Positions 11,863 through 25,795 of a DNA stretch of 64,000 nucleotides are shown here, piece by piece; the stretch's first letter is position 1, and each line of letters begins with the position of its first letter. Made by a program: the position numbers and the translations under genes. The stretch spans positions 25,815,606 to 25,879,605 of the forward strand of contig NC_040017.1 in NCBI RefSeq assembly GCF_000972845.2, in the 5' to 3' direction. Under the pieces are notes generated by a model. That model ran no database searches. It had not been told where the DNA came from and saw nothing but the letters and a program-made list of their open reading frames with translations. This stretch comes from Larimichthys crocea. Lineage: Eukaryota; Chordata; Actinopteri; Sciaenidae.

Positions 11863-14800
11863 TCTTATTCCCACAGCGCTCTTTTAAGATGAAATAACAA
11901 GTGGACTCGCCATATGGTTTCAATCAGCAACAGAGGAATAACACAAAAAAAAAAAAGCTGGATGGACTTTAGTCAAGTGTAAAACTTCTGTGTCACCCAT
12001 TGGTTTGTGGACAACAATTTAGGAAGTTTTAGACCCAGGAAAACCTCTACTGCGCACAACTGCCCACAAAGATTGTGTTGTAGTCCGTTTTGTGGGTTTG
12101 AAACTCGTCCCCATTAGTCACTCGGACACAAAAAAGTTACCCTTTAAGAAAAAATGGTTGGTAAAGGCTCAGATGTGTCAGATTTATACTTCTACTTGAG
12201 TATAACTGCATTAAAACTTTGGTGCGTGCCCACCTTCCCATCTCAGCATTCAGCTCTATCCCCTCTGCCTACACATTCTGCTCTGTCTTCATTTCAGCAG
12301 CACAACAGAGGGCATTTGCATATTATTATGTGCTTATAATTGTGTGTACCTGAGGGTCACTTTGCTGCCGCGTCACAGCTGAATACTGAGTACGATTTTC
12401 TCAGTCTCGGCCACATCTAAAAATCCATCTCAAGATTTTCTGTTTCTCAGTGGCTTAGAACGATCACCAGCAGTGTCTTTGGTTGGTTGCAGACACATCA
12501 GTGACTTCCAAAGCACAAATACGAGATGGAAAGGGGGTGAAGAGAGAGGGAGATGGATAGAAAACAGAACCTGAGGGGGGGAAGAGGACTTGCGGAGATA
12601 TTGACAGTGTTAGAGGCTTAGAAATTGATGGCGGGCAAAACCTTGCAGCTTTCAGGAAAACAGAGGAGGTATCTTCAATCGGGTGGTGAAATTGCTTGAA
12701 TAAAGGTAGAGACGGGTCTGGCTTTCAATTGAGGGCCCTCACCTCTGAAACTTCGCTCAGTTCTGATGGAGCTGCTGTCACAGTGGAAAACCTTGGTGTT
12801 GTACAATAACACAAACACACGACGACAAGCAGCTCCTTATACTTAGGACAAGTTTAAAACGACTGTATCTATAGACATCGGTGTAAAACAGCATTAGCGT
12901 TAGTTTCCAGTGATGGTCATTCCCTGTCACTTGAATGGAGATGCATGCTCTATCTTCTTATTATTTTTTTGGTGTTACGTCATAACTCTGCATGGTGAGA
13001 TTTATCAGTGCTGGTGCTAATGCTTTCGGTTCACAGCTCAAAGCCACTAAATAAACAAATCAATCAAAGAACTGCCATATACCCTAAATTATAATGTAGT
13101 CGAGGTTGTTCTAATTCTTAATTCAGACAGCGTTGCCTCGAGCGTATCTTGTTTTGCATGAATGGTCAAAGTTATTTAGTGTCTGTGCATGTGGCATATT
13201 TCAGCTCCGCGGGCAGGCGATCTTAAGGTATTGTGAGAAGTTAAATCCATTGAGAAAATCATCAGGGCTCACAGTACATTTGCAATCTTTGCTGCCACTC
13301 TCACGAGAATAATATTATTTTAAATGTATGCACACATTACCGTCTGTTCAGACAGGCTGTCATCGGGCTTCCTCCTTCCGCGGAAGGTTAAAACCTGTCA
13401 AGACTTGGGCCAGGCCAACTGTCCCCCCATTCTGTACACTGATCGAGCCAATGAGCTGTCCTTGTTATGTTTGTTCTGTTAGCGTGACAGCACCTTTCGG
13501 CAGAGAACAGCCCTTCCTGAAGAATGATACCACACAGCCATATATTGAGAAATCCATAATGCAGTGATATTTTACAGGGTTTACAAAGTATCTTGCAAAT
13601 TGCACCGGGCCACCTTGACAAAAATGCCTATACAAGTTTGGGGTTTTTCACCCCCAAAAATATTGTAATTATTAAGGTATAATAATCTAATTAAGATATT
13701 CATCTAGTGCAAGATTTTCTTAAAAATAGGATTCAATGTTAATGGGTTCTGCTGCACAGATGTAATGGCGCGGTTAGTCTGTTTACGGCCTCAGCCTCAC
13801 ACCGTGCAGCCACTGCAATAAAGTAGTGCACGGTTGGCGTGAGTGTGAGAGACAGATCAGTGTGGTGGTATTAATGGGAGTCCCACTGCCAGGGAGCCTT
13901 GCTGACCTTGGTCTTATCTCTGCAACCTCATGCATGATTGATAAATAAAAATGAAACTCAAGATGTCTTCCAAAGCCGAGGTTCCTAATCTCATTATGAA
14001 GCTGGTCTTTCGGGCAGAAATGAGAACAGACCTGGTTGGTTTTGGCTGGCGAGGCATTTAATTTTGCAGCACTTCCACTGTTTACGCACTGTCAAACAGG
14101 GACTGGAGATACAAAACAATATCTCCGCGACTTCTCTACACCTGAAAGACAATTGAATTCACTGATGGGTCAATAAATATTCCATCTCCCTGGCAATAAA
14201 ACACATGTATTAGCTAGAGGTTCTCTCTGCCAGATATCTACTATGCAAAGTAAAAAAAATTAACTTCATGTGGGATTTTAAAACATGCATCACCAGTTTG
14301 CCTTGAGCGATTTGTTTACAGTTAGGCTTATGAATTATTAAAATAAAAAAATACAGTGTTTACCCATATCACAAGGCCATCTGATGCTGCTGATCAGCAT
14401 TGAATGTTGCCACCACTGAACTGTGGTTTTCAGCTTTTGTGTTTGGATGCTGCAGAATAAAAACAAATGAAGGCTTTATTGTAGCTGACTGGTTAGACTG
14501 GCTGCACATTTTTGTCTCAGTCATGTGTAGCCACAACATGTACGGTTATAATAGCTGTGTAACAATTTCTCTCATAAGGGGGAATATTGTTTTGAACTGT
14601 TAATCAATAATTCTCCCAGCCAATGAGACTGTCTGGAAATGTTTATTCATAGATTCTCATATTCCTTACAAGGCTAACTCAGATTGCTGATAACTTCAAG
14701 ATGAATTACTCTGCAACAGTGTATATGGCTATTAGTAGACTATTCATATGTCCTACCAGAGGGTTTTACCGGGCAGTGTAACATAAAACTGGGGAATTGT

Positions 14801-17800
14801 TTTCATGTCTCTGCCTATGGTCTATGCCTGTGAGTGATGATTACCCACGTAATTACTTCCATGAACATATCCACTAACATAAAACCATGTGGAGTGTATT
14901 ATTTCACAATAGCACACTAAGATAAACTTTTTGGTAGGACTATGAAAAGTCTGTTTTACTGCTGGTACTGTGGTACTTCAAAAGTAGAAGTACCATACAA
15001 GATTGCTTCGTGTTTTATGTGTGAAATGGTATTTAAACTACTACCTATACACCAACAAGTCTTCCAAGTAGACTGGGGGAGTCAGGAATTAAAATATAAA
15101 TCCGACCAGAAAGAAAAATGCAGATTTAATGGGATCAGGGAAGAGATATTTCTTAATTCTACAAATGTTTTCAGCTGGTGTTTACAGTAGGCGAGGCGCA
15201 TTACAGTAAAGATTGCAGACAAACCCATCATGCTTGGCTAAAGTTACAGGAACTGGAATCTGCCACAAGCAAAAGTATCTTATTTCACAGGTTTATAGGT
15301 TAGCAAAACTCTCTATGTGTTTACAACCAATAATGTCATGCATAGGATCGAATATCACAGCAGGTTTTTGGTCTTTTGTTATCCAAACACAAATCTAGAT
15401 GAGAAAGGAGAATAAATTTGATCTTTATCTGAGCTTTGCCCCCGAGTAAACTCTGTGCTGTTTTCCCCATCAGATGACCAGAGGGAAATACATTTAGAAA
15501 TGTCCTCCCTTGATCCTTCACATTCTGTTCGTTCTTTTCTTCATACAGCTGCACGAATACACCAATTAATCTATTATAAAACTACTAGTGCGCTAGAGAA
15601 ATGATGGCAACCAAACCTGAACATGCTGCTACTTCTTATTAATGATGTAACAATGCCTATAAAACAGCCACTAATAAATTCAGCTAGATATTAAATATTA
15701 CACTTGTTATTTAATTAACAAATTGTCTTCTATTCTTTTGGATGGAAACCTTGCAGAAGTACGAGAGCCAGCCTTTCTACCAATGAATAATAATTCAATA
15801 CTTCAATACTGAATTTGTCAAAAGCTGTTATTGCTCTTAGGGAAACATTAGAGTTTGATGCCAAGTCATTTCATTTATTCCTGCAGTATTATGCCAAGTC
15901 AAATAAAGCATGTCTGCGGTGAAGTAGAAGTAGACACATACACCTTGGCATAAGAAAACAAAAGTGATAAAAATTACATATTTATGGAAGACAGGAATCT
16001 TTAGATTTTTTTCTATTCTCACAGCTTCCAGCAGCTGTTAAGAGCGAGCGTACCAGCATGGCAGGAAATGGTTCGGCGGCACTGGCGTGTATATATGACG
16101 GATGACGAGAAAGTTCCCCTCTGTACTCGTGGCTATGACCTTGTTGGTGCTAATGTTACATCTAGGCTCATCCTGACCCATTACAGATAAAGAGGCCGAA
16201 CTCATCAACGTGTCAGCCTTTTCCAACAGAACATCAGCAGCAAAGGATCTACTAAGTTGAAGGACATTCAAGGCTCCAACAATACAAAAAGGATACGTGT
16301 CCAAAAATACATTAACCCGGAGGTGCCAAATGAACAGAGCCTGGATTTAGAGTATTCACAAGCACGGTATTCTACATGCATGAGATGTAGAAGTGTAACG
16401 AACACAGATTTAGTCATGTTTGTAATAATGGAATAATGACTTCACAATTCAACAATCTAGTCCATCAGTGGCTTCATTCACTTCATAATCCCATATTCCC
16501 CTAGTGGTCACTGAACTGTTAAATTGAACTTATACTTATTCATGATCTGCCAACTGCAAAAGGTTATTCATGCAAGTGCCAGGGGAGAGCAGACATGTGA
16601 CCTGGACACAAAAAAATAATTTTTTTGATATCCTGTAATGCTGGCAGAGTAATAACTTCACCATGATGGTGGCTGTCACAGACTTTAAAGTGTTACTAAA
16701 AAAAGATTAACAAAAAAAAAAGATGTACAACTTTTTATCTCCTGGATCCTTGCAAGGTAGGATCAGGAATGGAACGCACAATGAAACACAAGCACTGATC
16801 CCAGTTCCCAATTGATAAATATTTTATGAGTTGAAATACTAACTTATCATATCATTAATCTTTTTGCAGATCTACAGTGAACCCCATGCAAACGTTGCAT
16901 TCACAGTGTGCTGGCACTACAAAGCTCTTTTGAATAACTAGTGTTGCAGAGAATTTTATACAGTAGATATAATTAAGTGGCCAAAACTTTACAGAGAGAG
17001 TTTACATACATCTTAGTTCTGCACTTTTATACAACAACCTCTAATATTACAACATATTTATATCTAAGATATGATTGTTTGCATGACGATGGTGGAGTTA
17101 GTGACAAACACAAGTGTGGTTTTAATTAAAAACAGTAACGTACGACAGTTTTTTTCTTGTTGGCACCTCACATTTCTGTATTTTAATGAATACATCATGT
17201 TACTGCAAGGACTGCAAGACCTCTCATATATTGAACTACACAAATGTCTAGTATGCTGGGGAGGTACAGTCAAAGCATTCTATAATTATACATTCAATAT
17301 TCAATCACCAGGTGCATCCAGGCAGCATGACATACTACATCTCGTCTACAGTTGTAATCACGGTATGACTGTCCAACGGTGCACTCGATCAGCATATCAT
17401 GAGGTAGTTATACGGAATAAAAAGTGACACATGAAATAGATTATGAGCATTGTAGAGTATGGATATAATTCTTTGGGGCTGGGAAATGGCATTGTGTGGG
17501 CGGATTGAAGTCTCACAGGGTTGGAGATGATGTGAATAGTGACAGATTGTGCACATGAAGCTTTGTTAGTAATACCCCAGTGGATCTTGTAGTCTTAGAC
17601 AAAAAGGATGCTAAACACCTCAGATTTGATTCCTCTATAATTCTGGAGATTATACAACAAATGTCATGTGACGCAATAACAATGAATGATCAACTACAGG
17701 GAGAACTGTGGTTTGTCTGAGAGGAATATGACTGCATCTAAGAACCTTTTTGAAATTATTTTACCAAACATGAGTCTCGGATATCTACTTTAAAACAAGA

Positions 17801-19605
17801 AGCGACTAAATGAATGACCGTCGCAATCGTTACAACCAAAGTAGGAACTGGAATTAGCCCCAAAGGGTGAAGTCATGTCACCTTTAACAATTCCAAATAA
17901 TAGTTGTAGCTTATGATAGACACACAAACAATGTTTTTGGAGGACAGCTTGCAATATCCAACAATAATTTCCATCTTGACTTTCCTAAAATGACAAATTG
18001 TCTGTTTCACACTACAACAACTGCCAACAAAAGACACAAACATTTCTGATGATAATCAGGTTGTCCCAAACAATGCCTGGAACCAGGGGGGACCAACCCT
18101 CTTACAGGAGGAGGCAATGAGGCTCCTTAATGATCCTTCCAATGTGCCAATCCTGAACACTCCCATGTGACAGCCAAATTGGTTGCCCCATCATCTAATA
18201 AGTCCCCGGCCTTACAATTTGGCCAGTTGTCTATTTACTAGTGAGCCAAAATGATTACTTTTAATTGGACCAGCGTTTTTTTTTTTTTTTTTGTCTCTTA
18301 GAGCCAGCTGTACAGAATCTGATGCTGTATGTCAAAATAAGCAGAGCCACCTAATGTGCTGCAAACGCAAAGCGGTGCAATTGACTGCCCTCACATTTGA
18401 TGCCATTGTGTTTTCTAATTAGTGTGAACAGCAAAAAAAACTACACAGACACTTTTTTAAAACTCTTATATAGATGGTTACAGAATCGGATCAGAGGCAT
18501 ATGACCTACTTGCAACTTGTGTTTAAGCTTACGTGGCAACTTGTCAACATTGTCATGTCAAGAATTATATCTCACTCACAGCTTGAGATAATACAGTACA
18601 TTGGGCGTGCACGCAGCTTGGCTGAGGCAGCAGGAGACAACGGAGCAAAAATGAAAAGAAACTGAAATGCATTCCAAACCTTGCAGCAAAAGGAGCTAAA
18701 GGCAATGTGCTTTTTGTCACGATTCTGCCATTTTACACTGGAATTGGGCTGTAGCCTTGAAAAAGCTATGGACTGTCCTCCAAACAAAATAAAGCGAGGA
18801 CCAATTCAGAGCTGAGCATTTAATTTGGCGGTACACAGCCAAGGTTTTTACACGCTCTTCAAACCTGAACATTATTTAATTACAGCAGATTCAAACAGAT
18901 CTCATATAAACATACTAAATCAGAACAAAGTCCTGCATTACATCTGAATGACACAAATAATATAAATATTGTATTCCCACACCATCAACTTGATTACACA
19001 ACGATGCCAAAACTTGGAGTAATTAACCCGGTATGTAAAATATGAAAGACCGTCTACAATGTGGTTTGGAATAACAAAAATCATCAACATGAGTCATGAA
19101 CTTTGCCTGCATTGGCAGGCTGTCAAAAGTATTAATAACCAAAACTGTTTATTAAGATACACTGTATATTTTATCAAATTCAGTATACTTGAATAAATGG
19201 ATTGAAATCCTAAAACTCTAACCGCCTGTATGCTTGCTATTGTGAGCTGTAGTTTACAGCAATTGAACACTTGGCACATCTCTGCGTGCAGTAACCAGTA
19301 ATCAATGGATGTGCCGAAGACTCTCCTCACAACTCCCATCTCTCTTATGACATTTCAATCTTCCTTCCATCAACACTAAAAACAGCACTCATCTTTCAGC
19401 TTACACTAAAAACACGTCTCTCCAGTGCACATCTCAGACACACAAACAACAACTAACACCTGATCCTGTAGTTCCTTGCTTTTTTAAAACAGTTCAAATG
19501 TTTTGGTATATATATTTTCATATACATACTGTTGATATGTTTAACTCTATTACATTATTAATCATCTAAATATTCAATAAAATATAGTAAAATTATTCAT
19601 TTCCT
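11863..19605. other. Long unique non-coding stretch
   Basis: About 7.7 kb without a recognisable gene. Open frames are all under 120 codons and lack motifs. Minor features are an A-run near 11945-11956, a T-run of 17 at 18276-18292, and an ATTTGCAT octamer at 12314-12321. Around 12000-12030 there is a faint likeness to a common teleost repeat, too weak to call. Confidence 0.55.
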
Positions 19606-20620
19606 GTAAATACTATGGATGTGCGATATGTTGTCGTTCACGATATATCGTCAAAAACGTTCCCAGCGTTAAGAATATGTCATGCCACGATGAAAACGAC
19701 AAATTCCCATTGATGACATATAAATGTGCTCGACACACTCGCAGCCCAACACACAAACACGGCGGAAGGTGGAGCAGATACGCCGGGCAGCGAGGAGCTC
19801 TTTCCCCACAGCGAGGAGCTCTTTCCTTACAGCGAGGAGCTCTTTCCTCACAGCAAGGAGCTCTTTCCTTACAGTGAGGAGCTCTTTCTTTACAGTGAGG
19901 AGCTCTTTCCTCACAGCAAGGAGCTCTTTCCTTACAGTGAGGAGCTCTTTCTTTACAGTGAGGAGCTCTTTTCTCACAGTGAGGAGCTCTTTCCTTACAG
20001 CGAGGAGCTCTTTCCTTACAGCGAGGAGCTCTTTCCTTACAGTGAGGAGCTCTTTCCTCACAGCGAGGAGCTCTTTCTTCATGCTCCGGCCGCCAATCAG
20101 ATACTCGGTCAAACCTCCACAGACAGCCTGAAATGTCTCTGAAGTAGAGACTATCCAGATGGATTCACGGACTAAACTCTGAACATCTACCTGTGTGTGT
20201 GATCTCACTTTGTTTATTTCATGCACCAGCTTCTAAATCTGAGTCCGACTCGCAATTTACGCAGCAAAATATAATGACACGAAGAAGTTTAATTTGATTT
20301 GTGTCCGATGATTAGAGAGAGAACGAGAGAAAAAGAAAGAGAGACAGACAGACAACAATAACAGAGCGAGCACCGGCCTCGATAAAGCTGTTATTAATCA
20401 GAGAAATAAAAAGTTATTTCCTGATTGTTTCACTGCAGATATAGACACGCCCACCACCAGCTCCCCCTCGCCTTTATTATTATTTTGGTGATAGATTTAT
20501 AGTCAAAAAGATTAGGCTGAATTGGTGTTTATTTATCGTAGTTTTTATCGCTACCGTTATAAATACTAGAAATTATCGGTACAAATGTTTTTGTCCATAT
20601 CGCCAATCCCTAGTAAATAC
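19606..20620. mobile_element. Non-autonomous hAT-like element with perfect 8-bp target duplication and internal minisatellite
   Basis: The 999-bp body (19614-20612) is flanked by GTAAATAC on both sides (19606-19613 and 20613-20620), a perfect 8-bp duplication. The ends are imperfect inverted repeats: TATGGATGTGCGATATG on the left and TAGGGATTGGCGATATG for the complemented right end, 14 of 17 identical. AT-rich ATATCG-like motifs recur near both ends. The middle holds a 21-bp minisatellite (separate entry) and a GC-richer part at about 20430-20470. No transposase is present. Duplication length and end sequence support hAT. The perfect duplication suggests a fairly recent insertion. Confidence 0.85.
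19789..20082. repeat. 21-bp minisatellite, 14 copies, inside the hAT element
   Basis: Fourteen consecutive 21-bp units of the form AGYRAGGAGCTCTTTCYYYAC, varying at a few positions. Every unit contains GAGCTC. Units 3-5 and 6-8 share the same order of variants, which indicates a 63-bp higher-order duplication. Because 21 is a multiple of three and no stop falls in several frames, the array makes long repetitive ORFs on both strands (for example 19669-20226 minus, reading RKELLAVRKELLTV). These are by-products of the repeat, not genes. Confidence 0.95.
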
Positions 20621-23600
20621 TAGTTCTATGATTTTATCAACATCAATATACTTTATTGACCTGATGCTGATAAAAGTGTCTCTCCTTTGCAGATAAGAGC
20701 TGTAAATAACCAGTTATGTTACAGTATTCCTGCTGGTCTGATTAGCGAGATTAGCGACTTGTTTTGATTTACAGCTTCTGACTAAATATCAGAAAATGTA
20801 TCATTTTTATCCTAAATCACTGGAGAAACACATTTCAGTGTTGTCTTTTGTTGTACTTGCTGTTTGCTTGCTTTTCTTTCTTGATGATTTCTTTTAATAC
20901 TTTTATAGATTTTTGGCACTTGAGTCACTGTGAACCAAGTCAAACATTTTAACATTTTACTGGAAACAGCTGCCTGCTGCAGCCATACACAACATCATGC
21001 CAGTGGTGAGAATGAAACAAAACAATAAAACTGTGGGTCCGAAAACCAAAACAGAGCCATTTGTAAAAGCCAGTTTACTTTTAATCATTGGGCATTAAAC
21101 ATGCATCATGCACTAGGACTACCTGCATTCGGTTTTGAGTGGTGTTGTGGAGAAATCGCTGAAGTCAAAGGTCAATGGTGAGGTCAGGAAGGAAGAAAGT
21201 GTTCAGGAGCCTCTGATGTCTTATTATCACACGTGACCTCGTGTAACCTAAGGATAGAAAAATCCATAAAAAGTGGTGCAAAAATGAAAAACTCTGCTTT
21301 GAAAAATTAGCAACTTTGAACTCTGTTGCTCCCTACAACCTCACAAACAAAGCCCTGAAGTTTTCTTCTTTTTTTTTATGTGTTGATCAATGAAAAATGG
21401 TGAAACTGGCACACTATAATTTGCAGAGGCAGTATGAACCCCTTTGGAGCGTTGATGTGGCAGCCTTATTTTTCTTTTCATTAGTGCAGCCACTTCCACT
21501 TGAGGTTTGCCGCCTATTTCAGTTGCAAATGTAAGCATTAATTAGAAAACTGGATGCGACAGAGTTGAGGGCATAAGTACTAAAATTGTAATTTCCCAAA
21601 AGTTATTTTGATACCATCGTCACACATGAACGACAATGTTATGGTCTCTTAAATAATGTGCTGTTAAGTGTCAAAGGAGTTTTCTGGAAAGGTCAAATTG
21701 TTTTGAAACTCTAATTTGCTGCCATGGACTCAACAACACATTAAAGTCAATTATCTGGCCATTCTGGGAGGAAGTCACCTCACCGTCATGCCCAATTTAA
21801 GATTTACCTGTTGGAAATAAATACTTTGTGCTCTCAGCATTTGGACTGATCCAAGTCCTGAATCTTCAACCACATTCTTATTGTAGGCGGACTGAGGGAC
21901 CACATTTATTCTAAAACGTGTGTAATAAGTGCATGAAATCAAGATTATTATTATTTGCTGTTACATTAATAGTTACTTTCCATAACTAATATAGTAAGGG
22001 TAAATACAACACATCATATCGGGAAGTATCTGCGTTTTTGGCTTGGTGGGGTTGGTTAAAATAAACCACTACCTACAAACATACTGACTCTGCCACTGGA
22101 CATTCAGGACGGGTACTAACAGTGCTGCTAGTTTCATGTATTGCCAACAGCATGTCAGCAAAGCTTTTCATTCTCACCTCAGATAAGGGAATGTACCAGT
22201 TTTAAAAGGGCATTCTTGAACGCATGCATCTTAAGACTGAAGCATGCAATTTACACTTGAAGTGTCTGTTTGCCTGTGAAGTCCTCAGCTTGACTCTTGC
22301 ACTTTTAGCTGGAGCAACAGAATTCAAAACATAGTGCAATAACTGCATTCACATTTCAAGCAGTGTCATCAATAAAGTCATACTTTTCCAACAGAAGGGT
22401 AGTGGAACTTTGACAATTTGATTGACGAGAGTTTTGGCCCAGAAAAGTCGGCCACAACCGAACATTTTCCTGTCAAGAAGTCATTCAGGTTTTCAGCAGT
22501 TAATGGTTTACCCACAGTTCTGAGGATTCAAAGAAAAACTCTTATTTTATTTGAAAGATAAACGTTGGAATCAATGAAAGATTACTCTCTTCTCTTCTCT
22601 CTCTCTTTAATACAGTGACATTAATCATTGTTTTCCAAATTGGTTGAGATAGAACTACAGTGAATAGCTAAAGAAAAAAGCAGAAGGCGACACAGAATAT
22701 ACCTCTGCATAATCTATTGACAATAAAAACAATGTTGAGAGAGAAGCCAAGAATGTCCAAATGAAAATCTAAAGACAGTGGATCACCGGACTTTAAAAAA
22801 CCTTAGTAGATCTGAAATGGAGGTACTGCTGAAGTGAACAGCAAATCAAACACAAGTCTGTCATGTTCAGTAGTCAGTCTAAGGGTAGGTGATTATTTTT
22901 GTGAATCAGTGTTGTCTTAGTTTGCATTCAGCATTTAAACATTTGCTTTGCAGCATAGACCAAATGTTTCAGAACTGAAACCCCTAAAAAAATAAGAAGG
23001 TCCTTACAATGGTTTGATTTTTATCATTTATTTAAAGATGGACTCTCGCCAGAGGCAAACTCAGACCGCCGTCTGAGGTGAAACCTATAACCTCACAGCC
23101 GATGCCTTCCTGCAGCAGTGCCTCCATTCAACATAAACCACAGACCTCACTGTCGACAGCGGTCATAGTCTCTAATGAAAACTGTGGACTACAGCACATT
23201 TCAGATTCTGCACTCACTGTTACCTGTTGTTACCTAATTGGCATCTGCTTGCTTAGCAATGTTAGCTCATCATGATGTAACCTTAAAAAAGATGTGGCCT
23301 GGTATTTGCAGACCACTACAAGCATCACACTGCAAACACGGTGGGAAGGGAGCAACATAAACCTGTTAAAAAACAGGTCACTACACCCAAGAATAAATAC
23401 TCTGAATGAATATGTTTATGTGCAAAAATATAAATTGAGTTCAGACAGAAGCCCTGTCTGTCTTTGTGCTTTGTCTGCAGTCAGTCACCTCTGGGAATGT
23501 GCGTGGACATCACTGATCCTGATTCTCTCCTTCCTGTAAATATGTTTATATGCATGGTAATGTCACGAGGAAATGAAAACAGTAGGCTATGCCGTTTTCT

Positions 23601-24328
23601 TATGTGCATATTACGTAATATATGTGATTAGGCTTAATTAATCCCCTGTTGTCAGTTTTCTTTCCCATCTGTTGCATGTGCCACACAGTAAGGAGTCCAA
23701 TGGGGAAACACTGCAACAGTAATTATCACTCACATGCAGACAATTCACTGTTGGTTACTTTCCCTTGTGATACTCGTCCTTATTATTTATTGCTTTCAGA
23801 TATTTATCTCATTAGAGGAGATAACTGACGATCGCACAATTACATTATTAAAAGAACGCTCAAAGAATCCATGGAACGCATTTGTCTGTCGTCTCACATG
23901 CGTCCAAGCTCATATTAAATGTGAGAAAATGTGTTTAAATTTACATGTTTTACCTTATTAGCGAGAAAGCTAGACATCCACATCCACTGTGTTTGGTCCG
24001 AGATACTAAGGTGTGAAAATGTGAACACATCACTGACAGGTCATGCGTCATCCATGTGCTTCAATTTGTAAGATACTCATACATCCACAATGCCTCCATT
24101 TCTGTTTCTACATGTGTGTTTGAGAAATGTTTGGGGACGCCGATGAAACTATGCTAAATATTTCCTCCTGCTTCCATGTTGTGTTGTTCGACCTTAGTCA
24201 CAAGGACTTTGTGGAACATCTGTGACTAACATCTGCGTCATTCTGGAAAAAAAAGTACATAAGATCAACGGACAACTGTGCACTTGTAGGCGGCAGGTCA
24301 GAACTGTATGGGTATATGTGAATGTTAA
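20621..24328. other. Unique non-coding DNA
   Basis: No gene, RNA gene or clear repeat. A pyrimidine-rich CTCTT/CT patch lies near 22588-22608. Short unremarkable ORFs only. Confidence 0.55.
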
Positions 24329-24640
24329 TGTACTTTATTTATACAGCCCTTTACAACAGTCCTTTCGGTGTACCAAAGTGCTTTACAGCAGATAATAAAT
24401 AAAGAGAGCAATAAGTAAAAACAAAGAAAATAAAAACAATAAAATACAACAAAATCGAATAAGATAAGATAAAAGTGTCATCATACTACTGGGTATTTAA
24501 AGCCATCCTAAATAAGTGCCTGGATTTAAAGAGGCCCAGGTCAGAAACAAGACGCATCTCGATGGGGAGCTGATTCCAGAGCCTGGGGGGCGGCAACGGA
24601 AAAGGCTCGGTCACCTCAGTGTTTATATTTTGACCTGGGC
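24329..24640 (-). mobile_element. 5'-truncated L2-like LINE 3' end, minus strand
   Basis: Read on the minus strand, the segment encodes the end of a reverse transcriptase: PRLWNQLPIEMR followed by LVSDLGLFKSRHLFRMA (about 24500-24600), the typical C-terminal tail of L2/Rex-like non-LTR retrotransposons. After the coding remnant comes an A-rich 3' UTR and a tail ending ...GGGCTGTATAAATAAAGTA near 24329. Upstream coding sequence is missing, as usual for 5'-truncated copies. A small deletion disrupts the expected SRLKT motif. The family inside the L2/CR1 group is not resolved. Confidence 0.75.
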
Positions 24641-25710
24641 ACTTCCAGCAAAAGTTGAGTTATATGAGGAGACCACAGCTTAAATCAAATGAGCTTGTCT
24701 TGTTTGAAAGGCGCGATGTGATTGGTGTTTGTTTGGACCTGCTGATGGCCCGGTGACATGGCACACATGACTTCTGAGTGCCACTTGATGCGATGCTTAT
24801 GTTATGTTAAAAAGTGACCGTGCTTTGATCCCAGCAGTAAAGATTCATAATGTGTTGTCGGTTAGTCATCTCTAGCATGCTACAGGACTAAATGGCAAAG
24901 CACAGGTGACTGCTTACAGACAGTGATCCATTACAACATCCTCTATTTAAGGTTGTGTTCTGATATCTTTCTGCATGACCTATAATGGATCCTCTTTGAT
25001 GTTTTGTATTGCATTATCCTCATCTAGTTTAAACCTGAGGCCAGAGCTTTCAAGGATCTGACAACTTCTGTTTTCTGATTTGTTGTTGGAGTTTGGGGAG
25101 ATTTGTGACCTCTTGAGCTGTCACTAACAAGAAATGCTAATTAAATGACAAACATCTGCCAGTGCTGCAGCACATTAGGTTCTTTTCACCTGAAATGAAT
25201 GTGACTAGTAATTAAAATGGAAACAAAATAGATATTTAAAAACGGCACAAAGGTATAAAAATAAGCTTGTTTTTGTCTCATTAATGAATGACATTTATAT
25301 TATTTAAGTGTTGATCTGACGAGCATATAACTCATTTTCGTAGCCTTACTTCACATCTGCAGCACAGTTTACATGCAAAATGCTTTGGACCCGCCGTCTT
25401 GGCATGCGTTAGAATATTGATCCTTTCTTCTCGATGACAACCAAGAGTCAGCTGTAACTGATCCAAACCAATTAGAGCACCAAGTTTCTTGATAGCCATC
25501 AGGAAACTTGTGAAAGCCAATAGTATCTGAGGATGCACTCGTTTACTCGCGTGCACACAGACACAACTCTCTTAGCCGATGCGAGAAGCACTTCCATTGA
25601 TAAATTATCTATAAGGAGGGCTCAGGTCTGAGCACACAGGACGAAAGGATTGCAGGAGATCAGAGATTACAGGAGCACACGGACATGCACTTCAATATCG
25701 TGATGGATAA
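24641..25710. other. Unique non-coding DNA
   Basis: No gene or repeat recognised. AT-rich. Confidence 0.5.
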
Positions 25711-25795
25711 GATTACTGTAGAATTATCCTATCTTTATTCAAGAGTGTAGATTTTCAGTTTGAGAGCATGATTTCTCCTCCTCGTGCTCAGATTT
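25711..25795. repeat. Left terminal inverted repeat of the 25.7-26.8 kb element
   Basis: Matches the complement of 26755-26838 with only scattered differences (for example AAGAGTGTAG against AGGAGTGTAG, and one missing T in the CAGTTT run). Confidence 0.8.

Noticed and set aside
11990..12140. Faint likeness to a teleost repeat containing CCATTGGTTTGTGGAC
   Set aside because: Only about 15 bases match from memory, too little to call a repeat.
19345..19500. Possible decayed LINE tail (ACTAAAAACACGTCTCTCCAG)
   Set aside because: A single short block resembling an LKTxL motif, with no 3' tail or extended similarity.
19669..20226. 185-codon minus-strand ORF with RKELL repeats, and its plus-strand partners
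   Set aside because: Produced entirely by the 21-bp minisatellite. Other frames and the other strand are equally open.
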